Shown here one piece after another: positions 39,224 through 49,249 of a stretch of 49,249 nucleotides of DNA. Made by a program: the position numbers and the translations under genes. A model generated the notes under the pieces. The model made no database searches, was not told the origin of the DNA, and was given only the letters and a program-made list of their open reading frames with translations. Origin of the DNA: Rhodocyclales bacterium (GTDB taxonomy: Bacteria > Pseudomonadota > Gammaproteobacteria > Burkholderiales > Rhodocyclaceae); NCBI GenBank assembly GCA_016192435.1, contig JACPUD010000071.1:1-49249 (forward strand), written 5' to 3'. The number at the start of each line of letters is the position of its first letter. Position 1 is the first letter of the stretch.

Positions 39224-40849
39224 CTATGTTCTCCTTGCGGCGCGGATCAGTTGCGCGCCGCGTTCTGCGATCATCACCGTCGGCGCGTTGGTATTGCCCG
39301 AGGTGATGGTCGGCATGATCGAGGCGTCGACCACGCGCAGTCGCGAAACGCCACGCACGCGCAGCTCGGAATCGACCACCGCGTTCGGGTCGGAGGCAGC
39401 GCCCATGGCGCAGGTGCAGGTCGGATGGAAGATCGTGGTGCCAATGTCGCCGGCCGCCTTCGCCAATTGCTCGTCGCTCTGCAGTTGCGCGCCGGGCTGG
39501 TGTTCCTGCGGCCGGTAGGGCGCCATGGCCGGCTGCTCGACGACGCGGCGCGTCAGGCGCAGGGCGCGCGCGGCGACCATGCGGTCGTTGTCGGTGGACA
39601 GGTAGTTCGGCGCGATGACCGGCGCCGTGGCCGGATCGCGGTCGCGGATGTGCACCACGCCGCGCGAAGTCGGCCGCAGGTTGCAGACGCTGGCGGTGAA
39701 GGCCGGGAAGGGATGCAGCGGGTCGCCGAACTTTTCCAGCGACAGCGGCTGGACATGGAATTCCAGGTCGGGCGTGGCCACCTCAGGCGAGGAATGGAAG
39801 AAGCCGCCGAGCTGGCTCGGCGCCATCGACAGTGGTCCGGAGCGGAACAGCGCGTATTCGAGGCCCATCATCGCCTTGCCCCATAGGCTGTTGGCACGCT
39901 GGTTCAGCGTCGTGATGCCATGCACCTTGAAGATCATGCGCAGTTGCAGATGGTCCTGCAGGTTGCCGCCGACGCCGGGCAGCTCATGCACCAGCGGCAC
40001 GCCGCGGTTCCGCAGCAGCGCAGCGGGACCGATGCCCGAGCGCTGCAGGATGGTCGGCGAGCCGATGGCGCCGGCCGTGAGCAGGGTTTCGATGCGCGCC
40101 GTGACGCGATGGCGAGTGTTACCGTGACCGTCGAGGCTGAACTCGATGCCGCGCGCCTCCTTGCCCTCCAGGATCAGCTTGTCGATCAGCGCGCCGGTGA
40201 CGACCTTCAGGTTGGGCCGGTGCAGCACCGGACGCAGCATGGCCTTCGAGGCATTCCAGCGCACGCCCTTCTTCTGGTTCACCTCGAAGTGGCCGATGCC
40301 GAAATTGTCGCCGCGGTTGTAGTCCTGCTTGAACGGGATGCCGGCCTGCTTCGCAGCCTCGGTATAGCGGTCGAGGATGTCCCAGTGCAGGCGCTGCTTC
40401 TCGACGCGCCATTCGCCCTGGTCGCCGTGCATTGCGTCGGCGCCGCCCCAGTAATCCTCGCTTTGCTTGAATACCGGCAGCACGCTGTCCCAGTTCCAGC
40501 GCGAATCGCCGGTGATCTGCGCCCACTCCTGGTAGTCGCGCACCTGGCCGCGCAGGTAGAGCATGCCGTTGATCGACGAGCAGCCGCCCAGCACCTTGCC
40601 GCGCGCATAGACGATAGCCCGGCCGTTGAGGCCGGGCTCGGCCTCGGTCTTGTAGCACCAGTCGGTGCGCGGGTTGTTGATGCACTTGAGGTAGCCGATC
40701 GGGATGTGGATCCAGATCCAGTCGTCCTTGCCGCCGGCTTCGAGCAGCAACACCGTCACCTCGGGATCGGCCGACAGCCGGTTGGCCAGCACGCAGCCGG
40801 CCGTGCCGCCGCCGGCGATGACGTAGTCGAACTCGCCGAAGTCCTGCAT
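39224..40849 (-). CDS. GMC-family flavin oxidoreductase (choline/alcohol dehydrogenase-like)
   Basis: 541 residues. N-terminal FAD motif DYVIAGGGTAGCVLANRLS; GMC signature 1 GGCSSINGMLYLRGQ and signature 2 GAIGSPTILQRSGIGP; the C-terminal catalytic region is TIFHPTCTCAMG and ITSGNTNAPTVMIAER. It oxidises an alcohol to an aldehyde with FAD. The ATG overlaps the MmsA stop by 1 bp, so an alcohol-to-aldehyde-to-acyl-CoA sequence with MmsA is plausible. The native substrate is not readable. Confidence 0.92.
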   Translation of the reverse strand: MQDFGEFDYVIAGGGTAGCVLANRLSADPEVTVLLLEAGGKDDWIWIHIPIGYLKCINNPRTDWCYKTEAEPGLNGRAIVYARGKVLGGCSSINGMLYLRGQVRDYQEWAQITGDSRWNWDSVLPVFKQSEDYWGGADAMHGDQGEWRVEKQRLHWDILDRYTEAAKQAGIPFKQDYNRGDNFGIGHFEVNQKKGVRWNASKAMLRPVLHRPNLKVVTGALIDKLILEGKEARGIEFSLDGHGNTRHRVTARIETLLTAGAIGSPTILQRSGIGPAALLRNRGVPLVHELPGVGGNLQDHLQLRMIFKVHGITTLNQRANSLWGKAMMGLEYALFRSGPLSMAPSQLGGFFHSSPEVATPDLEFHVQPLSLEKFGDPLHPFPAFTASVCNLRPTSRGVVHIRDRDPATAPVIAPNYLSTDNDRMVAARALRLTRRVVEQPAMAPYRPQEHQPGAQLQSDEQLAKAAGDIGTTIFHPTCTCAMGAASDPNAVVDSELRVRGVSRLRVVDASIMPTITSGNTNAPTVMIAERGAQLIRAARRT

Positions 40850-42366
40850 TACTTATTGACCGGCATCACGAACTCGGGGCCTTTCGATGCGGAACCGGGC
40901 CAGCGCTGCATGATGGCCTTGTAGCGGGTGTAGAAGCGCACGCCTTCCTCGCCGTAGATGTGGTGGTCGCCGAACAGGCTGGCCTTCCAGCCGCCGAAGG
41001 AATGCCAGGCCATCGGCACCGGGATCGGCACGTTGATGCCGACCATGCCGACTTCGATCTTCTGCACGAAGGCCTGCGCCGTGCCGCCGTCGCGCGTGAA
41101 GCAGGCGACGCCGTTGGCGAAGTTGTGGCGGTTGATCAGTTCCACCGCCGCGGCGAAGGTCGGCACGCGCACCACGCAGAGCACCGGGCCGAAGATTTCC
41201 TCCTGGTAGATGCTCATCTCGGGCGTGACGTTGTCGAACAGCGTCGGGTTGATGAAGAAGCCTTCGGCCAGTTCGCCGCTCAGGCCCTGGCGCCCGTCGA
41301 GCACCAGTTTCGCGCCTTCCTCTACCCCGGCGGCGATGTAGCCGGCCACCTTGTCGCGATGCACGCCGGTCACCAGCGGTCCCATTTCGACGTTCGCCGC
41401 ATCGCCAGCACCAACTTTCAGCTTCTTCGCGCGCTCCAGCACCCGCGCCACCAGTTCGTCGGCGCAGGAGCCGACGGCGACGGCGACCGAAATCGCCATG
41501 CAGCGCTCGCCGGCGGAACCGTAGGCGGCGCCGATCAGCGCATCGGCGGCGCCGTCGAGGTCGGCGTCGGGCATCACCACCATGTGGTTCTTCGCCCCGC
41601 CCAGGGCCTGCACGCGCTTGCCGTGGGCAATCCCGTGGGCCTGGATGTACCTGGCGATCGGCGTCGAGCCGACGAAGGACACGGCGGAAACATCCGGGTG
41701 TTCGAGCAGCGCGTCGACGGCTTCCTTGTCGCCCTGGATCACGTTGAAGGCACCGGCCGGCAGGCCGGCTTCGCGCAGCAGTTCGGCGGCGAACAGCGAG
41801 GGCGAGGGGTCGCGCTCGGAAGGCTTGAGGATGAAGGTGTTGCCGCAGGCCAGCGCCATCGGCGCCATCCACATCGGCACCATGAAGGGGAAGTTGAACG
41901 GCGTGATGCCGGCGGCGACGCCGAGCGGCATGCGCTGGCTCCAGTGGTCGATGCCGCCGCCGATGCCATGTGAGTGCTGGCCCTTGAGCAGCTGCGGGTT
42001 GCCGCAGGCGAACTCGATGACTTCGAGGCCGCGTTGCACCTCGCCCAGCGCATCGGGCAGGGTCTTGCCGTGCTCGGCGGAAAGCAGCTTGGCGATGTCG
42101 GTCGAGTATTGGTCGACCAGGTCGCGGAACTTGAACAAGACGCGGGCCCGGCGCTGCGGCGCGGCGGAGCCCCAGTCGGCAAAGGCGGCGCGGGCGGCGG
42201 TCACGGCGCGGTCGACGTCGGCCCGGCTGGCCAGCGCGACCTGGCGTGCGACGCGGCCCGCGGCCGGATTGAACACCTCGCCGACGCGGGTGCCGGCGCC
42301 GGCATCGGCGTGGCCATTGATCCAGTGGCCGACCAGGTCGGCGGCATTGATGAATTGGAGGTTCAT
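40849..42366 (-). CDS. mmsA: CoA-acylating methylmalonate-semialdehyde dehydrogenase-like enzyme
   Basis: 505 residues. ALDH fold of the MmsA type: [45 protein letters not shown], the catalytic Cys in GERCMAIS, and the C-terminal [30 protein letters not shown]. MmsA enzymes convert (methyl)malonate semialdehyde to acetyl- or propionyl-CoA in valine, inositol or beta-alanine breakdown. The ATG at 42366 is chosen before [18 protein letters not shown]. It is divergent from a LysR gene, its probable regulator. The [14 protein letters not shown] region overlaps an interspersed repeat copy. Confidence 0.9.
   Translation of the reverse strand: MNLQFINAADLVGHWINGHADAGAGTRVGEVFNPAAGRVARQVALASRADVDRAVTAARAAFADWGSAAPQRRARVLFKFRDLVDQYSTDIAKLLSAEHGKTLPDALGEVQRGLEVIEFACGNPQLLKGQHSHGIGGGIDHWSQRMPLGVAAGITPFNFPFMVPMWMAPMALACGNTFILKPSERDPSPSLFAAELLREAGLPAGAFNVIQGDKEAVDALLEHPDVSAVSFVGSTPIARYIQAHGIAHGKRVQALGGAKNHMVVMPDADLDGAADALIGAAYGSAGERCMAISVAVAVGSCADELVARVLERAKKLKVGAGDAANVEMGPLVTGVHRDKVAGYIAAGVEEGAKLVLDGRQGLSGELAEGFFINPTLFDNVTPEMSIYQEEIFGPVLCVVRVPTFAAAVELINRHNFANGVACFTRDGGTAQAFVQKIEVGMVGINVPIPVPMAWHSFGGWKASLFGDHHIYGEEGVRFYTRYKAIMQRWPGSASKGPEFVMPVNK
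41396..41421 (+). repeat. Interspersed 23-bp motif, copy 8
   Basis: GCCGCATCGCCAGCACCAAC followed by TTTCAG lies in mmsA, encoding [13 protein letters not shown] proteins often have KVG-type residues here, so part of the match may be ordinary coding sequence. Confidence 0.5.
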
Positions 42367-42479
42367 GGCGGTCTCTCGCTCGGGATTGGGGGATTGGAAC
42401 TCGTCATTAGAACGCGATGCCGGGACGAAATCCAATGAGTAATGCTTGCGCGCGATATTTGCCGCGCTAATATCCAGAC

Positions 42480-43373
42480 ATGGACTCTAATCTGATTCGC
42501 ACTTTCGTCACCCTCGCGCGCGAGGGCAACCTGACGCGCGCTGCGCAGCACCTGCACCTGAGCCAGCCGGCGCTGTCGCTGCAATTGAAGAAGCTGCACC
42601 AACAGCTCGGGCTGGTGTTGTTCGAGCGCACGCCGCGCGGCATGCGCCTGACCCGGGTGGGCGAGCAGTTGCTGCCGGCCGCGCAACGCGCGCTGGAAGC
42701 GGCGAGCGAACTGGTCAGCCTGGCGGCCGGGATCAGCGGCCAGATCGGCGGCCGGCTGCGCATCGGCACCATCGTCGATCCCGAGTTCCTGCGCCTGGGA
42801 CCTTTTCTCAAGCGCCTGGTCGAGTATCACCCCGGCCTCAGCACCGACCTCGCCCATGGCATGTCCGGTGCAGTGCGGCGCGAGGTGGCGGCCAAGCGGC
42901 TGGACGTCGCCTACACGCTGGGCCAGCCGGGCATGGGCGACGTCGATGCCGCATTCGACGTGCTGCGCCTGACCGGATTCAGTTACCGCGTCATCGCGCC
43001 GCCGGGCTGGCAGGAGCGGGTGCGCGGCAAGGACTGGAAGGAGTTGGCGCGCCTGCCCTGGATCGGCACGCCGACGGATTCGGTCCATCACCGGCTGCTC
43101 GCCGGCGTGTTCCGCGAGGCCGGCGCCAGTCCGCGCATCGTCGCCCAGGTCGATCTCGAACCCTCGATGCTCGACTTGGTCAAGTCCGGCGTCGGACTCT
43201 CGCTGGCGCGCGACAGCATCGCCCTGCGCGCGGCGCATGCCGGTGGAATCGTGATCGCCGACCGCGTGGAGGTGCCGGCCGAGCTCGGTTTCCTGTGTCT
43301 GCGCACACGCCGCGAGGAGCCGGCGATCGCCGCCGCCTTCAGCGTCATCGGCAGCGTATGGAGCGCGGCATGA
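42480..43373 (+). CDS. LysR-family transcriptional regulator divergent from mmsA
   Basis: 297 residues. N-terminal [57 protein letters not shown], followed by a LysR substrate-binding domain ([29 protein letters not shown]). The 113-bp divergent promoter region with mmsA suggests it controls the mmsA-GMC operon. Inducer unknown. Confidence 0.92.
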   Translation: MDSNLIRTFVTLAREGNLTRAAQHLHLSQPALSLQLKKLHQQLGLVLFERTPRGMRLTRVGEQLLPAAQRALEAASELVSLAAGISGQIGGRLRIGTIVDPEFLRLGPFLKRLVEYHPGLSTDLAHGMSGAVRREVAAKRLDVAYTLGQPGMGDVDAAFDVLRLTGFSYRVIAPPGWQERVRGKDWKELARLPWIGTPTDSVHHRLLAGVFREAGASPRIVAQVDLEPSMLDLVKSGVGLSLARDSIALRAAHAGGIVIADRVEVPAELGFLCLRTRREEPAIAAAFSVIGSVWSAA

Positions 43374-43436
43374 AATTTCTCCCGTAATTCGTTGCGCGGT
43401 CGGGTTGCCTGTGGCACAATGCGCGCCTTCCAACGC

Positions 43437-43513
43437 GGAGTGGTAGTTCAGTTGGTTAGAATACCGGCCTGTCACGCCGGGGGTCGCGGGTTCGAGTCCC
43501 GTCCACTCCGCCA
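43437..43513 (+). tRNA. tRNA-Asp (GTC anticodon)
   Basis: 77 nt including encoded CCA. Acceptor stem GGAGTGG / CCACTCC, discriminator G, anticodon loop CCTGTCACG with GTC, T arm GCGGGTTCGAGTCCCGT. All four arms fold. It stands alone, not in an rRNA operon. Confidence 0.97.
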
Positions 43514-43525
43514 CAAGTTTCAAGC

Positions 43526-43559
43526 AGAAAAGCGCCTTTCGGGGCGCTTTTCTGTTTTT
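43526..43559 (+). terminator. Intrinsic terminator after tRNA-Asp
   Basis: AGAAAAGCGCC / GGCGCTTTTCT stem with a TTTCG-type loop, followed by GTTTTT. Confidence 0.92.
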
Positions 43560-43574
43560 GGGCCGCGGCGCGGC

Positions 43575-44381
43575 TCAGCCGGCACGGGTGCTGCAGTAAA
43601 CCGGCCAGACCACCTTGCTGCCGGCAGGGTGGATGCGGCCGTCGCGGGCAAGCGCTGCCACCGGCAGGCGCTTTTCGGCGGCCGGCAAGTCCTCGACGCC
43701 TGCAAAGTCGCGGTCCGCCGGCAGGAACATCAGCATCGGGTCCGCCAGTTTGCCGCCCTTGGGCGGCATAAACGAATTCGACGTGTCCTGCTGCTCGGAG
43801 CCGGGGCCCGGGGCGACGTGCAGGCTCACATGCAGGTGGGGGTAACCCTGCGGGCCGAAGGCGGGTCCGATCGTTCCGCTCATGCCCGAGTGCGCGACAA
43901 CTTGCCCGGCGCTGACGCGGTCGCCGGGATTGACGGCGGGCAGGGCGACCAGATGCTGGTACTTGATGAAACTCCAGAACCTCAGCCCCGTGTCTTCGGG
44001 CGCATGCAGCATCCACAGATAGAAGCCTTCCAGGTTGCCGCCCTCGCCCTTGGCGATGACCTTGCCGGCGGCGATCGCCAGCAGCGGGGTACCCTCGACC
44101 AGGCTGATGTCGAGTCCGCCATGCAGGCCGCTGTTGCGGTCCTGGCGGCGGACGCTGCCGTCGTGGCGATGCGGCGAGCCGTAGGGGGAAGCGACCGGAT
44201 CGCAGGCGTGGCTGTCGGGGAACACAGGTGCGAGGTCCGTTGCCCTGACGTCATAGTCCCGGCGCTCGACGACATGTCCCCCTATGCCGCCGGAATACTT
44301 GCCGCGCATCTGCGCCTGGCCCGGGGATGCCAGTATGGCGGTCAGCGTCACACTCGCCACGGTCACAAGCAACTTCTTCAT
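43575..44381 (-). CDS. M23 (LytM-type) peptidase domain protein, exported
   Basis: 268 residues. Signal peptide MKKLLVTVASVTLTAILASPGQA, then an M23-type fold. Zinc ligands seen: GLHGGLDIS (H-x3-D) and YPHLHVSLH (H-x-H), with the VNPGDRVSAGQVVAHSGMSG loop between. M23 enzymes cut peptidoglycan cross-bridges or act as inactive activators of amidases; the zinc residues are present, so activity is possible. Convergent with tRNA-Asp. Confidence 0.85.
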   Translation of the reverse strand: MKKLLVTVASVTLTAILASPGQAQMRGKYSGGIGGHVVERRDYDVRATDLAPVFPDSHACDPVASPYGSPHRHDGSVRRQDRNSGLHGGLDISLVEGTPLLAIAAGKVIAKGEGGNLEGFYLWMLHAPEDTGLRFWSFIKYQHLVALPAVNPGDRVSAGQVVAHSGMSGTIGPAFGPQGYPHLHVSLHVAPGPGSEQQDTSNSFMPPKGGKLADPMLMFLPADRDFAGVEDLPAAEKRLPVAALARDGRIHPAGSKVVWPVYCSTRAG

Positions 44382-44520
44382 TCCGCGGCCTTCCGTCACG
44401 GGTGGCGGGCGCCTTGCGGCCGGTTCGGGTCGCGCATGCGGCCCGATGCCCGCTGTCGGCGCAATGCTATCACCGGCGGGCGAGGTATGATGCGGCCGAA
44501 CGCTCCACAGGACAGCCTCG

Positions 44521-46077
44521 TTGAATATCCCTCCCGTTGAACCCGGCACCGTCGGCCCCTGCCCGGTGGCCCCCGATGCGCTGCAGGGCATCAAGCGCCA
44601 GCAGACCAATCCGGCGCGCTGGAACGGCGCCGGCTGGCAGGACTTCGTCGCCGCTCTGCGCAGTGCCGGCGTTGAACTCACCGAAGGCAGGGCCGCCTGC
44701 GGCGCGTATGTCACCGATGCCGGCGGCACCGCTTACGGCCAGCCGCATGGCGTGGTGATCGCGCACAGCGCCGGCGAGGTCGCGGCGCTGCTGAGGACGG
44801 CGCAGGCGCATCGGGTGCCGGTCACGGTGCGCGGCGGCGGCCTGACCACCGAAGGCGAAGCGGTGGCCTACGGCGGCGTGCTGCTCGACATGACCGGCAT
44901 GAGCCGGGTGCTGGCGATCGATGCGGCGGCCCTGACGGTGCGCGTCGAGGCCGGCATCTACTGGCACAGCCTGGCCGAGGAACTGCGCCGCGAGAAGCTG
45001 GATTACCTCTCGGCGCCGCTCAACCTGACCTCCTCGGTGGGCGGCACGCTGGGCGTCGGCGGCATCGACGTGAATTCGGCGCGGCTGGGCTGCAGCGCCG
45101 ACCAGGCGCTCTCGCTGCAGGTGGTGACGCCGACCGGCGAGATCGTCGAGTGCTCGGATACCGAAAATGCCGAGCTGTTCCAGCGCGTGATCCTCGGCTA
45201 CGGCCAGTTCGGCGTGATCACCGAGGCGACGCTGCGCATCCGCCGCTACACGCCGCTGTCGATGCACTATTACTACTATTCCTCGCTCGCCACCGCGATC
45301 GAGGATTTGCAGATGCTCGACCGCAACGATGCCAGCGACTACTCGGGCATCCTCACCATCATGGATTGCGCGGTGAACCTGCTGGTCGCCTTCGACTCCG
45401 ACGAGCGCGAGGCGGCCTTCCGCAGGGACTGGGAAGCGCGACTGCGCGGCCATGGCGAGTTCGGCTTCGCGCTGTGCATGCTCGGGCACTACGCCCTGCG
45501 CCCCTGGAAGGCGGGCGAGGCGCTGTACCTGCTCAAGCGCAAGCAGGCGGTGTTTCCCGAGTTCCGCCGGCCCGAATACATGCGCGACGGCAAGATGCAC
45601 GACCGCAGCGTGGTGTTTTCGCGCGCGGTGTGGAAGCACTGGGGCTCGCGCAACATGGTGATCCCCGATCTGGCGACGCCGGCCGACAGGTTCGTCGCAG
45701 CCGTGGAGCGCGGCAACGCGGTCTGCCGCAAATTCTTTCCCCATTACACGCTGTATTGCGTCGGCATCAAGCTGCGGCCCGAGCACCGGCCGCACTACGA
45801 AATGTCCTGCGTGCCGCCCGACGCCGAAGGCTGGGCCTACGGCTGCGAGTTCGAGCCGATGATCGAGGGCGAGGTTTATAGCCGCGACCATTTCCAGGCC
45901 TTCAAGAACGCGATCTACGACATCGGCGTCGATCTGGGCGCCAGCTATTACCGCTTCGGCGGCATGATGAAGGGTTATATCCGGCGCGTCTTCGGCGACG
46001 CGCTGGTGGACCGCCACCTGGCCATGAAGCGTAAGGCCGATCCGGCCATGATCCTCAACCGCGACGTGATTTTCTGA
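44521..46077 (+). CDS. FAD-binding PCMH-type oxidoreductase
   Basis: 518 residues from a TTG start preceded by AGGACAG; no ATG or GTG closer fits. The FAD-binding (VAO/PCMH) domain is seen as GVVIAHSAGEVAALLRTAQAHRVPVTVRGGGLTTEGEAVAYGG, then VGGTLGVGGIDVNSARLGCSADQALSLQVVTPTGEIVECS and GYGQFGVITEATLRI. The C-terminal half resembles cytokinin dehydrogenase/glycolate oxidase-type caps. Substrate unknown. Its stop overlaps the Fe-S protein gene by 1 bp; the pair looks like the GlcD/GlcF arrangement. Confidence 0.85.
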   Translation: MNIPPVEPGTVGPCPVAPDALQGIKRQQTNPARWNGAGWQDFVAALRSAGVELTEGRAACGAYVTDAGGTAYGQPHGVVIAHSAGEVAALLRTAQAHRVPVTVRGGGLTTEGEAVAYGGVLLDMTGMSRVLAIDAAALTVRVEAGIYWHSLAEELRREKLDYLSAPLNLTSSVGGTLGVGGIDVNSARLGCSADQALSLQVVTPTGEIVECSDTENAELFQRVILGYGQFGVITEATLRIRRYTPLSMHYYYYSSLATAIEDLQMLDRNDASDYSGILTIMDCAVNLLVAFDSDEREAAFRRDWEARLRGHGEFGFALCMLGHYALRPWKAGEALYLLKRKQAVFPEFRRPEYMRDGKMHDRSVVFSRAVWKHWGSRNMVIPDLATPADRFVAAVERGNAVCRKFFPHYTLYCVGIKLRPEHRPHYEMSCVPPDAEGWAYGCEFEPMIEGEVYSRDHFQAFKNAIYDIGVDLGASYYRFGGMMKGYIRRVFGDALVDRHLAMKRKADPAMILNRDVIF

Positions 46078-47039
46078 TGTTCGCCGCCGCTCCTCTCGAC
46101 CATGCCTGCTGCAGCGGCTGCAGCCTGTGCCGGCTGGTGTGCCCGATGTGGCGCCAGCACCGCGATCCGCGCTTCAGCCCCGAAGGCCTGGCCAAGGCCC
46201 GCCAGTGCGGCGCCACCGCAGCCGAACTGACGGCGCCGCTGGAAGCCTGCTCGCTGTGCGGCGCCTGCGATCCCGTGTGCCCCGAAGGCATCGACCTGTA
46301 CGCCATGGTCATGGAGCTGCGGCGGGATCTGTCGCCCGCCCTGCCTTACCGGCAGGCACTGGACGCGCTGCAGGCCAAGTTCGCGTTGGCGGCGGCCGCT
46401 GCCGAAGCGCCGGCGGCGGGAGCGCAGTTCCTGCCCGGCCCGGCCCTGCGCGCGCATCCGGTGCTGCTGGCGCGGGTCAAGGCGCTGCTCGGCTACGCCT
46501 GCGCCGCCGATGACGGCGCCGACATCGCGCTGGCGCTCGAAACCGGGGGCGAAATTTCGCCCGCGCGGCGCCGGCGCTTCCTCGACCGCCTGTCCGGGCG
46601 CACGCTGGCGGTCGGCGACGGCCTGTTGCTGCGCCAACTGCGCCAATGGCTGCCCGGCGCGCGGCTGCAAAGTCTGGGCGAAGCGCTGGCCAGTCTGACG
46701 ACTATTCGTCGCCGTCTCGCCAGCACCGACTTTTACGTAATCGAGCCGCGCGCCTACCATGCCGACTACGAACGCCTGGTTGCCTACTACGATCGCCTGC
46801 AGGTCGAGACCGGCTGCGCGCTGAATCTCGATTTGCAGCGCATCGCGATACCGGCTCTGAGGCAGGCCCTGCCGCGCCTGGCCGCGCCGCTGGCCGACGC
46901 CGATGCGACGCAGGCGCGCTGGATGCTGCAGGGGCGCAGGCCGCAGCGCATCGTGGTCGAGAGCCTCGCCGATCGCGCCGCCTTCGAACGCGTCTGCGAC
47001 ATTCCGGTGCTGCACCTCGCCGAGTTGGCGCAAGATTGA
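46077..47039 (+). CDS. Two-[4Fe-4S] ferredoxin-type redox subunit
   Basis: 320 residues. Two N-terminal cluster motifs: C12-x2-C15-x2-C18-x3-C22 and C58-x2-C61-x2-C64-x3-C68 with EACSLCGACDPVCPEG. The rest, about 250 residues, resembles the body of LutA/GlcF-like subunits, but the classical CCG domains are not evident. It should receive electrons from the FAD protein encoded 1 bp upstream. A degenerate copy of the interspersed repeat lies within it at 46711-46736. Confidence 0.8.
   Translation: MFAAAPLDHACCSGCSLCRLVCPMWRQHRDPRFSPEGLAKARQCGATAAELTAPLEACSLCGACDPVCPEGIDLYAMVMELRRDLSPALPYRQALDALQAKFALAAAAAEAPAAGAQFLPGPALRAHPVLLARVKALLGYACAADDGADIALALETGGEISPARRRRFLDRLSGRTLAVGDGLLLRQLRQWLPGARLQSLGEALASLTTIRRRLASTDFYVIEPRAYHADYERLVAYYDRLQVETGCALNLDLQRIAIPALRQALPRLAAPLADADATQARWMLQGRRPQRIVVESLADRAAFERVCDIPVLHLAELAQD
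46711..46736 (+). repeat. Interspersed 23-bp motif, copy 9 (degenerate)
   Basis: GCCGTCTCGCCAGCACCGAC followed by TTTTAC, with three or four differences from the reference. It encodes RRLASTDFY in the Fe-S protein. Confidence 0.45.
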
Positions 47040-47063
47040 AGCTGGTCCATAAGGAAACACCGC

Positions 47064-48275
47064 ATGCGCAATGTTGATGTCGTGATCGTCGGTGCCAGCC
47101 TGGCGGCCGCTGCCGCCGCCAAGCGGCTGGTCGATGCCGGGCTGGAGACCGTAATTCTCGAGCGCAAGGAATTGCCGCGGCACAAGATCTGCAGCGGCAT
47201 CCTCTCGCCGCGCGGGCATCGCTTCCTGCTGGAGAATTTCGGCCCGCTGCCGCCGGAGACCCTGCACCAGCCGACCGCCTGCCGCGGCGTGACCTTCCAT
47301 TTCCCGTCCATGGTCTCGATGCCCATGGATTTTTTCCACGGCACCACGCCGCACCTGCATCGCAAGTATTCCGACCATTGGGCGATCCAGCGCAGCGGCG
47401 CCGAGGTGCACGACCAGACCTCCTTCGCCGGGCTCGAAGACAAGGCCGACCATGTGCTGGTGCACGCCCGGCAGAACGGCGCACCGGTCGAATACCGCGC
47501 ACGCCAGGTGATCGGCGCCGACGGGCCCAGTTCGCTGGTGGTGCGCGCCGTTTATCCCGACTACACGAAGCAGATTCCCTGGTTCTTCGTCGGCCAGAAA
47601 TTCCACGAGATCATCGACTGCCCGCTGTCGTCCGACTATTTCCATTTCTGGTTCCACCCCGGACTCGGCCACTACACCTGGAGCCATGCGCGCGACGGCC
47701 GCCAGATCGTCGGCGTCGGCTTCAAGCGCGGCGACAATTTCGCGAAGAAGCATCAGGTCGTCGAGCAATACCTGAGGGACAAGCATGGCGTGCAGCTCAA
47801 GCCGGCGGCCGATGACCATGAAGGCTGTGCCGAGAACTTCGGGCCCTCGCTGATCAACCGCTACCTCTTCGGCAAGGGCAATGTGCTGGTCACCGGCCAG
47901 GCCGCTGGTTTTCTCAACATGATCGGCGAGGGCATGAGCTGCGCGCTTCACTCCGGCGCGATCTCGGGCGAGGCGATCGTCGAGGCGCAGCGGCGCAACC
48001 GGCCGGTGCAGGAGATCTACCGCAGGATGATCGCCTCCGAGGTGCGCCGCTGCAGCGACCAGTGGAACCCGCTGAAGATCGCCTTTGAGCGGCCGCACGA
48101 GGCGGACTTTCCCGAAGCGCTGATGAAACTCTCCTGGCGCGAACGCGGTCTCGTGCTGCGCGACATGTGGCGCTTCATCGTGCTGTTCAAGGAATTCAAG
48201 TGGGGCCGGCAGATCGCCAGCGCCGCACTGCAGCGCCCGCTGCTCGGCGGCTATTCGATGCAGCGCTGGCAGTAG
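47064..48275 (+). CDS. Geranylgeranyl-reductase-like FAD-dependent oxidoreductase
   Basis: 403 residues. FAD motif VDVVIVGASLAAAAAAKRLVDAGLETVILER, the geranylgeranyl reductase-type segment PRHKICSGILSPRG, and the second FAD motif GNVLVTGQAAGFLNMIGEGMSCALHSG. Family members reduce isoprenoid chains or related unsaturated substrates, or act as halogenase-like monooxygenases. It follows the Fe-S gene by 24 bp, suggesting a three-component system in which FAD and Fe-S proteins feed this reductase. Confidence 0.82.
   Translation: MRNVDVVIVGASLAAAAAAKRLVDAGLETVILERKELPRHKICSGILSPRGHRFLLENFGPLPPETLHQPTACRGVTFHFPSMVSMPMDFFHGTTPHLHRKYSDHWAIQRSGAEVHDQTSFAGLEDKADHVLVHARQNGAPVEYRARQVIGADGPSSLVVRAVYPDYTKQIPWFFVGQKFHEIIDCPLSSDYFHFWFHPGLGHYTWSHARDGRQIVGVGFKRGDNFAKKHQVVEQYLRDKHGVQLKPAADDHEGCAENFGPSLINRYLFGKGNVLVTGQAAGFLNMIGEGMSCALHSGAISGEAIVEAQRRNRPVQEIYRRMIASEVRRCSDQWNPLKIAFERPHEADFPEALMKLSWRERGLVLRDMWRFIVLFKEFKWGRQIASAALQRPLLGGYSMQRWQ

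Positions 48276-49249
<974 letters not shown>

Overview
This GC-rich 49 kb window looks like the chromosome of a denitrifying betaproteobacterium, most like Rhodocyclales or Sterolibacteriaceae. That placement is inferred from gene content and protein flavour, not from a search. It holds maturation genes for nitrous oxide reductase (nosL, nosY, nosD), heme d1 genes for cytochrome cd1 nitrite reductase (nirJ, nirN), two non-canonical heme-copper oxidoreductase catalytic subunits, three SCO copper chaperones, and four candidate FNR/DNR-type boxes.

Layout. (1) 1-6758, plus strand: nos maturation run (unidentified fragment, nosL, nosY, TlpA-like thioredoxin, UbiA-family prenyltransferase, nosD), then a small exported protein, a SCO protein and a FccB-like flavoprotein. 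(2) 6759-11142: an integron gene-cassette array of six cassettes and six attC sites, with no integrase beside it. Cargo includes a LprI-like protein, coiled-coil and membrane proteins, a HEPN-type protein and a NYN-LOTUS protein. (3) 11391-12397, minus strand: a divergent DUF411 protein and an ankyrin-repeat protein. (4) 12485-13676: FNR-type box and nirJ. (5) 13693-20549, minus strand: a tight seven-gene run of tonB, exbB, exbD, TonB-dependent receptor, exported DUF4198-like protein, NapH/CcoG-like polyferredoxin and a CcdA/SafE-like membrane protein; I read it as metal (probably copper) or redox uptake. (6) 20751-22534: box and nirN, divergent from (5). (7) 22599-29077: mixed small genes, a LysR regulator, DUF1318, SCO, an odd heme-copper subunit I, a PEBP protein and DUF167. 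(8) 29306-33342, minus strand: two cytochrome b fusion proteins around a small membrane-anchored protein, preceded by a box. (9) 33446-37819, minus strand: SCO, heme O synthase, B-type heme-copper subunit I with Gln in place of the active-site Tyr, a CuA subunit II and a 50-residue membrane peptide, also preceded by a box; probably a nitric oxide reductase of the eNOR/bNOR type. (10) 38064-49249: metallo-hydrolase, GMC oxidoreductase, MmsA-type dehydrogenase with a divergent LysR, tRNA-Asp, M23 peptidase, a three-gene flavin/Fe-S redox run and the start of phosphoglucomutase.

Three signals stand out: the integrase-less cassette array; a roughly 23 bp motif (core AGTTGGCGCTGGCG) found nine times in both orientations, mostly inside genes at signal-peptide junctions or linkers; and the pair of cytochrome b fusions next to a predicted NO reductase operon. 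Positions of motifs were read by eye; no search or alignment program was run.
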